A stretch of DNA of 64,000 nucleotides from Pectinatus sottacetonis (GTDB lineage Bacteria > Bacillota > Negativicutes > Selenomonadales > Selenomonadaceae): contig NZ_WIQK01000001.1 of assembly GCF_015732155.1 (NCBI RefSeq), positions 1,746,001 to 1,810,000 of the forward strand, read 5' to 3'. A program made the translations under genes and the position numbers. This document shows positions 28,384-36,754 of this stretch, one piece after another. Position 1 is the stretch's first letter. Each line of letters begins with the position of its first letter. The notes beneath the pieces were generated by a model, which saw only the letters and a program-made list of their open reading frames with translations, was not told the DNA's origin and did not search any database.

Positions 28384-29667
28384 ATGACGGGGAAGAAATA
28401 CAAAAAAGGTAGTGATCTGCGCTGGATAACAATAACTACGTTACTGCTGGCTATTGGAGTTATCCTGCGTATAATATCACCCAATATAGGAGGAATTTCC
28501 CTTAATTGGAACATTGTGATGTATGTCATGGCTATTTTACTGTGCAGGCCATCACCCAAGCAGGGCTTTGGAATTGGCATGGTTTCGGGAATCATAGCGA
28601 CCATGACATCAAAAGCGGCGCTGCCTTATGCCAACCTGTTAAGTGATCCGGCTGCTGCTTTTGTCTGTGCACTTCTGGCAGGTTCCCGTATTTTTAATAT
28701 AAAACTGGGGAAAGTAAGTATAGAACCAGTAATTGTAATATTTATAACCACGTTTATCAGTGGAGGAATTTTTGTTACACTGACTAAAGTGATCTTATCT
28801 TTGCCGATGTCATTATATTTATATGCTATGTTGCCGGCAGTGCTTTTAGTAGCAGCATTGGGGTCTTTAGCTGGGCAGCTTTTGTATTTTCCGGCAGCGC
28901 GTATTTTTAATGATGAAACGGTGACAAAAAAAGAAGCATTCATGCTGCAGAATATTAATCTGTCAGTTCCCAGTGGTGCGTTTTGTGTTATTACCGGAGC
29001 AAATGGCAGCGGCAAGACTACACTGCTTTTGGCAATGGCCGGGGCAAAACCTTCATATTTTGGTGGGTTTAAAAATTCAGAATTATATATTGCTGATATA
29101 GATGTTATACATAGTGCAAGTGACTTTTTGAATCGAAATGTCGGGGTTGTCATGGCCGATTACGAAGCACAGCTGGTTGCTGAAACTGTTAATGACGAAA
29201 TTGCTTTTTCCTTAGAGAATGCGGGTATGCCGCCGGAACAAATCAAGGAAAAATGCTATGATGTATTGAAAAAAGTAGGACTGGAAGATATGGGTGCAAG
29301 AAAAACTGCCTCGTTGTCTGGAGGACAAAAACAACGCTTGGTACTGGCATCTGTACTGGCGATGGATACGCCTATATTGGTGCTTGATGAACCAGTTGCG
29401 GCAATAGATCCTGAAGGGGCAAGAGAAATATATAAACTTTTGTATAAGCTGAATAAGGAAGATGGCAGGACTATAATCGTGGCAGAGCATGATTTGAAAT
29501 ATATTCTTGACATTGTATCTGAAGTAGCAGTTATTGATAACGGCGGTTTAAAAATTAGTGGTACAAAGGATGAATGTATGCAGTATATGTATAAGAATAA
29601 TGTATATAAGGAAGTAATACCACTTCGTTGGAAAATACGCTGGGAAATGGAGCATAATTTATGCTGA
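28384..29667 (+). CDS. ECF transporter S component fused to ATPase (EcfS-EcfA fusion)
   Basis: 427-aa fusion. Residues about 12-175 are an ECF S-like membrane domain with about six helices. Residues about 185-410 are an ATPase with Walker A GANGSGKTT, signature LSGGQKQR and Walker B LVLDEPVAAIDP. The fused order S-A is uncommon; S and A are normally separate. The substrate cannot be read from the sequence. The start has GGAAGGA at 28369-28375. The next gene overlaps by 7 nt. Confidence 0.85.
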   Translation: MTGKKYKKGSDLRWITITTLLLAIGVILRIISPNIGGISLNWNIVMYVMAILLCRPSPKQGFGIGMVSGIIATMTSKAALPYANLLSDPAAAFVCALLAGSRIFNIKLGKVSIEPVIVIFITTFISGGIFVTLTKVILSLPMSLYLYAMLPAVLLVAALGSLAGQLLYFPAARIFNDETVTKKEAFMLQNINLSVPSGAFCVITGANGSGKTTLLLAMAGAKPSYFGGFKNSELYIADIDVIHSASDFLNRNVGVVMADYEAQLVAETVNDEIAFSLENAGMPPEQIKEKCYDVLKKVGLEDMGARKTASLSGGQKQRLVLASVLAMDTPILVLDEPVAAIDPEGAREIYKLLYKLNKEDGRTIIVAEHDLKYILDIVSEVAVIDNGGLKISGTKDECMQYMYKNNVYKEVIPLRWKIRWEMEHNLC

Positions 29668-30476
29668 GTTTTAAAAACGTTTCTTTTGGATATGCTTCAG
29701 AAAATAAAATATTTGATAATATAAATGTGGATATAGATACAACTGTCATAACGGCAGTGGCTGGACGTAATGGTACGGGAAAAACTACACTGACCAGACT
29801 TATAATGGGACTCATTCATCCTGATAAAGGGATTATAGAGCTTGACGGGCAGGACATAAGTAACAAACCACCATATACCTTGGCTAAGAATATCGGTTAT
29901 GTTTTTCAGAATCCTGATCATCAGTTATTTGCCTCTACTGTATATGAGGAAGTAGCATATGCTCCCACCTGCCTGGGAATTACTGAAAAAGAAAAAAGGA
30001 AAAGTGTGGAGCAGGCACTGGTAGACACGGGATTAGCCGAAAAAGCAGGGATGATGCCGCAGACACTATCGCTGGGAGATAAACAAAGACTGTCTATTGC
30101 ATCAGCACTTGCGGCTAATCCTGAAATATTAATATTGGACGAGCCTACTTCTGGACAGGACTGTCGTGAACGGACTATTTTACTGCGGCTTATGGAGAAA
30201 TTGAATAAGAGTGGTATAGGTATAATATTGGTAACTCATGATATGGATATCCTGGCTGAACATGCTGATAAAGTAGTAGTCCTGGCAAATAAAAAAGCAG
30301 CCTATAAAGGTACGCCGCGGGAGCTGTTTATCAATGAAGACAAAACTTTTGATCTGGGACTTGAATTACCGGAATCAGTCTGCATGAGCAATGAATTGGG
30401 CTTGGATATTTGTCTGACACCGGCAGAATTATATAAAAAGATAGCTATACGGAGAGAAGCAAATGGCGGAAAATAA
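29661..30476 (+). CDS. ECF transporter ATPase (second A component)
   Basis: 271-aa ATPase with Walker A GRNGTGKTT and Walker B LILDEPTSGQD. The signature motif reads LSLGDKQR, with Leu at the first Gly of LSGG, a departure from the partner subunit. It should pair with the ATPase half of the upstream fusion. It overlaps the preceding gene by 7 nt and the following one by 14 nt. Confidence 0.9.
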   Translation: MLSFKNVSFGYASENKIFDNINVDIDTTVITAVAGRNGTGKTTLTRLIMGLIHPDKGIIELDGQDISNKPPYTLAKNIGYVFQNPDHQLFASTVYEEVAYAPTCLGITEKEKRKSVEQALVDTGLAEKAGMMPQTLSLGDKQRLSIASALAANPEILILDEPTSGQDCRERTILLRLMEKLNKSGIGIILVTHDMDILAEHADKVVVLANKKAAYKGTPRELFINEDKTFDLGLELPESVCMSNELGLDICLTPAELYKKIAIRREANGGK

Positions 30477-31155
30477 AAAAGTTGCAGTACTTGCTGCATT
30501 TACAAAATTAGTAATGGCACTGACTGTGTCAATAGCTGCTCTTTGTACAAGTAATTTGTATGCATTAGGGGTATTAGCTGTATTGGAATTAATTGTGGCG
30601 TTTTTTATGGGATTGGGTAGAAATCTGGTAAAAGGTATTGGCAGTCTTATTATTTTTGCCGTTATTTTGGCAGGAATACAACTGTTGTTTGCTACACCAT
30701 TCGTATTATCAATAGGGTCAGCTTATAAAATGTTTATAATGGCGGTTTCCCTGCTTATTTTAGTGGCAACTACACCAACACAGTCGATAACAGCTTCATT
30801 GGTAAAGCAATGTTACCTGCCATATAATTATGCTTTTATGATAACAGCCGTCCTGCGGTTTGTGCCTGACCTGCTAAAAGAAAGCAAAGCTGTACAGGAA
30901 GCCCAGTCGTGTCGCGGTTTTAATCCATCACGAAATCCATTAAGGCGGATGATAGATTATATGATGATTATAAAACCTATGGTATTTAAGGCTATTTCCC
31001 GAAGTGAAAATATGGCAATAAGTCTTGAATTGAGAGGCTTTTCCCGTAAAAAAAACCGGACCTTTGTTGCTGCAACAAAATTGTCCGGTTTAGATTATAC
31101 AGTTATGTTTTTTAATCTTTGTATTTGTGCGGCTGTAGTAAAATATTTCCGTTAA
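30463..31155 (+). CDS. ECF transporter transmembrane coupling protein (EcfT)
   Basis: 230-aa membrane protein with about five helices. The two coupling motifs related to ARG appear as AQSCRGFNP and LELRGFSRK in the cytoplasmic helices. It completes an S-A, A, T set in one operon. Confidence 0.88.
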   Translation: MAENKKVAVLAAFTKLVMALTVSIAALCTSNLYALGVLAVLELIVAFFMGLGRNLVKGIGSLIIFAVILAGIQLLFATPFVLSIGSAYKMFIMAVSLLILVATTPTQSITASLVKQCYLPYNYAFMITAVLRFVPDLLKESKAVQEAQSCRGFNPSRNPLRRMIDYMMIIKPMVFKAISRSENMAISLELRGFSRKKNRTFVAATKLSGLDYTVMFFNLCICAAVVKYFR

Positions 31156-31162
31156 TTTATTA

Positions 31163-32065
31163 TCAGTCGCTGTTTTGTGAAGCTACTATAGACTTATAAT
31201 CATTCAGGTTAAAACAGTATTTTTCAGAAGGACTTTTAATTATTGTGAGCTCATGTGCTTCAAAGTTTAATGTCAACGGTATAGTAAGTGTAGCATTTTC
31301 ATTTAAAGGATGACTTTGCCTGACAGGTGTTATAATCGTTTGGGTATCGTTATTATCAGTGACAGTAATGGAATCAGTAGTTTTTAATACGGCTATAGAG
31401 CCATCTTCTTTAAAGCAAAATGAATTTGTATCAGCACTGAGGTCGACACTATCAGGATCAAAAGCAGTTATTCTACCGATAGGTGTACTTACTTTTTGGG
31501 GGAAAGCAGGTTCTGTTGACCGGAGTTTTTCCGAATCATAAAAGGAAAGGCCGCATTTTACTTTCAGATTTCCCGCACTAGTTGTTACTTCAGCTGTTTC
31601 AGCTGGCTGGAAAGTAAGACTTTTTAAAGTGTCGTTTTTATAGAAATGCAGGCACATGGGACGTATAGAGATATTGCCGCAGGAAAAAGAAAAGTTTATT
31701 TTTGGCAAAAGTGCAGCTTCATTTTCTTCTGTCCAGTAAGCACTTATTTTCCCATTTAAAGGGAAAATGCGCTGTAAGGTACCGTCAGGATAAAAAGTGA
31801 TTAATTCTGCCGGGAACTCGCCTATTTTAGTAGAAATAAGCAGACGCTTTTCCAGGTAAAGTGATTTTATACTGCCATCAGGATAAAATTTTACTGACGG
31901 AGAAAGTTTTCGGCGCTCATTTTCAGTAAAATAGGGATAATAGATGGTATCATCTATTGTCAGGGGACTTTCTTTTTGACAGATACAGTCAGCAACATGG
32001 TTGTTGGAATGATAAGAGATATTATAACAATTATTTAATATCCCATATTTAGTAGTAATATCCAT
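31163..32065 (-). CDS. Unknown protein with FYPDG-type repeats, beside an AnfO-like gene
   Basis: 300-aa soluble protein I do not recognise. It has at least five loose repeats of the form F-Y-x-D-G-x-(I/L)-K-x-L: FYPDGSIKSL, FYPDGTLQRI, FYKNDTLKSL, FYDSEKLRST and FKEDGSIAVL, reminiscent of MORN-type beta-hairpin repeats. No signal peptide is seen. The start at 32065 has AGAGG upstream and lies 14 nt after the AnfO-like gene, so the two form an operon divergent from the nif cluster. A role in nitrogen fixation is inferred only from position. Confidence 0.6.
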   Translation of the reverse strand: MDITTKYGILNNCYNISYHSNNHVADCICQKESPLTIDDTIYYPYFTENERRKLSPSVKFYPDGSIKSLYLEKRLLISTKIGEFPAELITFYPDGTLQRIFPLNGKISAYWTEENEAALLPKINFSFSCGNISIRPMCLHFYKNDTLKSLTFQPAETAEVTTSAGNLKVKCGLSFYDSEKLRSTEPAFPQKVSTPIGRITAFDPDSVDLSADTNSFCFKEDGSIAVLKTTDSITVTDNNDTQTIITPVRQSHPLNENATLTIPLTLNFEAHELTIIKSPSEKYCFNLNDYKSIVASQNSD

Positions 32066-32079
32066 TATAAAACCTCTTT

Positions 32080-32715
32080 TCAATATGAATGGGAATAATC
32101 GGCACATTTTTTATTTATTGAAGCTAAAAGAGAAGAGCCGCTTTTTTTGGTAGAAATTTCCAGTTTACTGTCGTATTCTGATGTTTTAAGCCATGCCGGA
32201 ATATGGGAACATACAAGATCAAGACGCATGAAGGGAGTTGTATCAATAAATTTCCGCAGGGCTTTTTTAGAAGAAATATCTGGATAAGCTTTTTGCAGCT
32301 TTATGAGATCAAGATAATAAATACCATCAGTGGTTTCTACAGGAACTGTAGGTACAGAAACATTGCTGTTTATTTGGTGCAGACTCTTATAAATATCAGT
32401 AATTATTTTATTGAGCATATTTTTATCAAGCTTGTCTATCTCAAAAATAGCGAATTTCATTCGATCAAATACATTGTAGATCAATCCGTTAATTGACATG
32501 GAGGCAATTATCTGGCAGTCATCAAGTTTTAAAATCAGGTTGCGAGTATAGTCTCTTATTTCCTGCGTTGTTTTTATGTTGGTAAAATTAAACGGAAAAC
32601 GCTTGCGTATATACCAGTCATTATTATCGTTTTCAAAGATGATTATATGAGAAAGGCCGATGAAATCTGTCAAAGTATTATTCTCATCACAGGTAACAGC
32701 AATTTTTTTGTTCAT
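32080..32715 (-). CDS. AnfO-like nitrogenase accessory protein
   Basis: 211-aa protein starting MNKKIAVTCDENNTL, a pattern I associate with the AnfO family (first described beside Fe-only nitrogenase genes). The segment LILKLDDCQIIASMSINGLI also fits. No anfHDGK genes are seen here, so it would serve the Mo enzyme or act as a regulator. Assignment is from memory of the family and moderate. It is divergent from nifH across about 600 nt. Confidence 0.5.
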   Translation of the reverse strand: MNKKIAVTCDENNTLTDFIGLSHIIIFENDNNDWYIRKRFPFNFTNIKTTQEIRDYTRNLILKLDDCQIIASMSINGLIYNVFDRMKFAIFEIDKLDKNMLNKIITDIYKSLHQINSNVSVPTVPVETTDGIYYLDLIKLQKAYPDISSKKALRKFIDTTPFMRLDLVCSHIPAWLKTSEYDSKLEISTKKSGSSLLASINKKCADYSHSY

Positions 32716-33126
32716 AGTAAATACTCCTTGTGATATTAGTATAATAATAATGTACTGATGACAGATAAAAATGTCAATAGCGGTATTTTGGACTGGTTTA
32801 ATAGAAAAAAAGTGTATTTTGATTCAATGCCTAATAAAGTTTTTGAATTAAATTTTTCCAGGAAATCTTTTATAAGAATATGGATAGGTTTATTAAGAAA
32901 AAATTTAAGAAAAAAAAATAAAAAAATTGTTGATAAAAAATACACAAAAAAACATAAATTTTAATAAAAAAACAGGTTTTCTTTTTGAGCTTATAAATAT
33001 TAAGCATGAAGCAGACTGGTATTAAAATGTTAACTTTGGAAAATTATATTTTATATATAGTGATATCTTACCTATATAAACAGAATATTCTATCTACATA
33101 GGCAGGATACGTTGGATTTACAACTG
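32716..33126. other. AT-rich gap between the AnfO-like gene and the nifH promoter
   Basis: About 410 nt that should hold the minus-strand promoter of the AnfO-like gene. An inverted repeat CCTAT..ATAGG lies near 33071-33102. A 68-codon frame at 32758-32964 has no ribosome site. No NifA or sigma-54 site was recognised. Confidence 0.4.
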
Positions 33127-33155
33127 TTGACAAGGATTAAACAATGCTTTATAGT
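33127..33155 (+). promoter_or_regulatory. Sigma-70 promoter of the nifH operon
   Basis: TTGACA at 33127-33132, exactly 17 nt, then TATAGT at 33150-33155. It predicts a leader of roughly 180 nt before nifH. A second -10-like TATAAT at 33223-33228 lies inside an inverted repeat and has no good -35. Confidence 0.65.
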
Positions 33156-33207
33156 TACAACATCGGCAAAACTTAACAACTTAACACTATAAAAAAACAA
33201 AATAATA

Positions 33208-33293
33208 ATTATATAAGGATGCTATAATACCCTATATAATTTAAAAAGGACAAAGTAGTCCCGCCCTGCTGAAAAGCGAGGTGGGATTTTTTT
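33208..33293 (+). promoter_or_regulatory. nifH leader attenuator: hairpin, ANTAR-like hexaloop and intrinsic terminator
   Basis: In order: a long AT stem-loop (about 33208-33242, arms TTATATAAGG and CCCTATATAA); a hairpin GGAC-AAAGTA-GTCC (33248-33261) whose hexaloop has A at position 1 and G at position 4, the ANTAR-RNA pattern; and a terminator with arms 33260-33270 and 33275-33285 (GAAA loop) followed by seven T. The hexaloop stem and terminator share bases 33260-33261, so they compete. It ends about 48 nt before the nifH start. Confidence 0.65.
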
Positions 33294-33305
33294 ATCTGCC
33301 GATAG

Positions 33306-34163
<858 letters not shown>

Positions 34164-34222
34164 CAGCAAGATATATTGTTGTTGATGAATATATACGAAA
34201 AATAATAACATTGGAACAAGAA

Positions 34223-34348
34223 GGGACTGTAGTACGTAAACATTTTCAATTATAAATATGCAATGTTTTTCTGGACCCTTGGCAACAAGGAAACCACATA
34301 ACGGTGATTTGCATTTTTATGAGGTCAATGATATTTGTACGACAGCCT
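34223..34348 (+). ncRNA. Structured repeat element, copy B, between nifH and nifI1
   Basis: The closing stem is CTGTAGTAC (34227-34235) with GTACGACAG (34337-34345), one mismatch. The inner stem TTATAAA pairs with TTTATGA by one wobble. Conserved strands CATTTTCA and GGTCAATGATATTTGT match copies at 22557 and 44773. The apex holds a CCTTG-GCAA-CAAGG hairpin with a GNRA loop. Relative to copy A, two stem positions changed on both strands (C-G to T-A), supporting a real RNA fold. Confidence 0.65.
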
Positions 34349-34398
34349 TTTCTTGTTTAATAAGATAAAAAAATACCCATGATATAGGAGTGTTTTAT

Positions 34399-34734
34399 AT
34401 GAGCGAATTATTAATGATACGTGCTGTTGTCCGTCCAGAGAAATCGGCTGATGTACTTTCTGAGTTACTGGATGCCGGTTATGTCGGAGTAACAAAAGAA
34501 GAAGTTTATGGCCGCGGCAGACAAAAAGGGATCGTAGTGGGAGAAGTTCATTATGATGAACTGCCAAAGGAACTTTTAATAATTATTGCTGATTCTTCAG
34601 ATAAAGAAGATATTGTAAGAATTATAATGAAAAATGCTCGTACAGGTGAAAATGGCAACTTTGGTGATGGTCGTATATTTATTACTGAAGTAGAGGAAGC
34701 TTATACGATAAGTTCCGGAAAAGCCGGATTGTAA
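34399..34734 (+). CDS. nifI1: Nitrogenase-associated PII protein NifI1
   Basis: 111-aa PII-family regulator. The N-terminal MSELLMIRAVVRPEKS, the T-loop region ending GRQKGIVV and the C-terminal GENGNFGDGRIF mark the NifI1 type. With NifI2 it inhibits the MoFe protein when fixed nitrogen is available, relieved by 2-oxoglutarate. ATG at 34399 has AGGAG at 34386-34390. Confidence 0.95.
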   Translation: MSELLMIRAVVRPEKSADVLSELLDAGYVGVTKEEVYGRGRQKGIVVGEVHYDELPKELLIIIADSSDKEDIVRIIMKNARTGENGNFGDGRIFITEVEEAYTISSGKAGL

Positions 34735-34746
34735 GGGGGGCTTGCA

Positions 34747-35151
34747 ATGAAAGAAATAATGGCTTTTTTACGTATGAATAAAATAAATGATACAAAATCT
34801 GCTTTGGCAAGAGCAGGGTATCCTTCCTTCACAGTATCAAAAGCTGTAGGCAGAGGGAAAAAACCGCTGGCAACCGAAGCGATAAATGTAATTGTTGAAA
34901 ATGAGGGTGAAGTCCCGGCTAATGCTATCGGAGTACATTTATCAGAAGGAACAAGGTTGGTACCGCGTCGGTCTTTTTCTCTTATAGTTGATGATGAACA
35001 GGTAGAGCTTGCTGTTAAAACTATAATTGAAGTAAATCAGACGGGGCAGCCGGGAGATGGGAAAATTTTTGTAATGCCTGTTACCAGTGGCTATAATATT
35101 CGCACTGGGCAATATCAGGAAAAAGAAATGCAGCAGTTAGGAGAGGATTAA
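34747..35151 (+). CDS. nifI2: Nitrogenase-associated PII protein NifI2
   Basis: 134-aa PII-family partner of NifI1, starting MKEIMAFLRMNKINDTK and ending with GQPGDGKIFVMPV, typical of the NifI2 group with its longer T-loop. It lies between nifI1 (12 nt) and nifD (1 nt), the arrangement in clostridia and methanogens. The ribosome site is AAGGGGGG-like. Confidence 0.95.
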   Translation: MKEIMAFLRMNKINDTKSALARAGYPSFTVSKAVGRGKKPLATEAINVIVENEGEVPANAIGVHLSEGTRLVPRRSFSLIVDDEQVELAVKTIIEVNQTGQPGDGKIFVMPVTSGYNIRTGQYQEKEMQQLGED

Positions 35152-35152
35152 A

Positions 35153-36754
35153 ATGGATGGACGCGAGGCTGTTTTAGATAAATATTCCGGCCGTGTATTT
35201 AAGAATAGAAAAGACCATATAGTGCAGTTGGATGAAGCAGGAGTGTCCAAGCAAATAGCGGCAAACAGCCGTTCGGTGCCGGGCCTGATGATTAACAGGG
35301 GCTGTTGTTATGCCGGCTGTAAAGGTGTTGTACTGGGGCCTCTGCGTGATATAGTTTTGATAACACATGGGCCGATAGGCTGCGGTTATTACACATGGGG
35401 AACAAGGCGTAATAAAGCTGACGCTCCAGATGGGCGTAATTTTATTCAATATAGTTTTTCCACGGATATGCAGGAAACAGATATAGTTTTTGGCGGTATG
35501 AAGAAATTGCACCAGGCAATAAAAGAGGCAGTGGAAATATTCCATCCCAAGGCAGTTATGATATGCTCTACCTGTCCTATTGGTTTAATAGGTGATGATA
35601 TTAATGCCGTCGCATCAGAAGCGGAAAAAGAATTTGGTATAACTTGCATAGCGTACAGTTGTGAAGGATATAAGGGAGTAAGCCAGTCTGCCGGACATCA
35701 CATTGCTAATAATGGATTGATGAAACGTGTAATCGGGTCGGCAAAGGATGAAGTTAAGGAAAAAGCTTTCCGTATCAATATCCTCGGGGAATATAATATC
35801 GGCGGTGATGGATGGGAACAGGAAAGATTATTGAAAAAAATAGGCTATGAAGTAGTTGCTGTATTGACTGGTGATGGTTCATATGAGGCACTTACTCATG
35901 CTCATACAGCCAATTTGAATTTAGTTCAGTGCCATCGTTCTATTAATTATATCGCCGAAATGATGAAGACAAAATACAATATTGATTGGATAAAGGTAAA
36001 TTTTATTGGCATAGATGAAACAATACGTACTCTTAGAGAGCTGGCGGAATATTTTAATGATGAGGAATTGAAAAAACGTACTGAGGAAGTAATTGCTGAA
36101 GAACTTGATGAAATAGCTGAGGAAAGAGCTTTTTACCAATCCAAGCTGGAAGGAAAAACAGCTGGTGTTTTTGTGGGTGGTTCAAGATCGCATCATTATC
36201 AAAATGTGTTGAAAGATTTCGGGGTAAAAACAGTAATAGCTGGCTATGAATTTGCCCATCGTGATGATTATGAAGGGCGTGAAGTTATTCCTGATATAAA
36301 ACTCGATGCTGATAGCAAAAATATTGAAACTATAACAGTACAGCCGGATGAGCAACTATATCATGTGGCACTGGACAAAGAAAGGTTTAATGAACTAAGA
36401 AAAAATAATATTGAGCTTGAATATTATAAAGGCATGTTTAAAGATATGGGCGATGGGACAATAACTGTCGATGATTTCAATCATTATGAAACAGAAAAAA
36501 TACTGGAAATATTTAAACCAGATATTTTTTACTCAGGTATTAAAGATAAATATATGATACAGAAAAAAGGTGTGCCTTCCAATCAGCTGCATTCTTACGA
36601 TTACAGTGGACCGTATGCGTGTTTCAAAGGTGCAATAACATTTGCCAGAAACACATATCTTAGTATTTATACACCAGCATGGAAAATGTTGACGCCACCT
36701 TGGCGTACACAATCTACATTAGAAGGTACGATAGGAGATGAAAACTATGCTTGA
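35153..36754 (+). CDS. nifD: Nitrogenase MoFe protein alpha chain
   Basis: 533-aa alpha subunit; the length matches the clostridial type with its extra internal segment of about 50 residues. P-cluster cysteines lie in RGCCYAGCKG, GPIGCGYYTW and CSTCPIGLIGDD. The cofactor cysteine is in LNLVQCHRS and the cofactor histidine in QLHSYDYSGPY. KGVSQSAGHHIAN holds the Gln and His of the active-site pocket. Where Azotobacter has His after SGPY (alpha-451), this protein has Ala (SGPYACF). It overlaps nifK by 8 nt. Confidence 0.97.
   Translation: MDGREAVLDKYSGRVFKNRKDHIVQLDEAGVSKQIAANSRSVPGLMINRGCCYAGCKGVVLGPLRDIVLITHGPIGCGYYTWGTRRNKADAPDGRNFIQYSFSTDMQETDIVFGGMKKLHQAIKEAVEIFHPKAVMICSTCPIGLIGDDINAVASEAEKEFGITCIAYSCEGYKGVSQSAGHHIANNGLMKRVIGSAKDEVKEKAFRINILGEYNIGGDGWEQERLLKKIGYEVVAVLTGDGSYEALTHAHTANLNLVQCHRSINYIAEMMKTKYNIDWIKVNFIGIDETIRTLRELAEYFNDEELKKRTEEVIAEELDEIAEERAFYQSKLEGKTAGVFVGGSRSHHYQNVLKDFGVKTVIAGYEFAHRDDYEGREVIPDIKLDADSKNIETITVQPDEQLYHVALDKERFNELRKNNIELEYYKGMFKDMGDGTITVDDFNHYETEKILEIFKPDIFYSGIKDKYMIQKKGVPSNQLHSYDYSGPYACFKGAITFARNTYLSIYTPAWKMLTPPWRTQSTLEGTIGDENYA

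Noticed and set aside
32758-32964. 68-codon plus-strand frame before nifH
   Set aside because: No ribosome site, very Lys/Asn-rich composition as expected for AT-rich spacer DNA, and no recognisable family.
33208-33242. Stem-loop as the first ANTAR hexaloop
   Set aside because: The stem is good but its loop is 11 nt and lacks the A1/G4 hexaloop form, so only the second hairpin is claimed.
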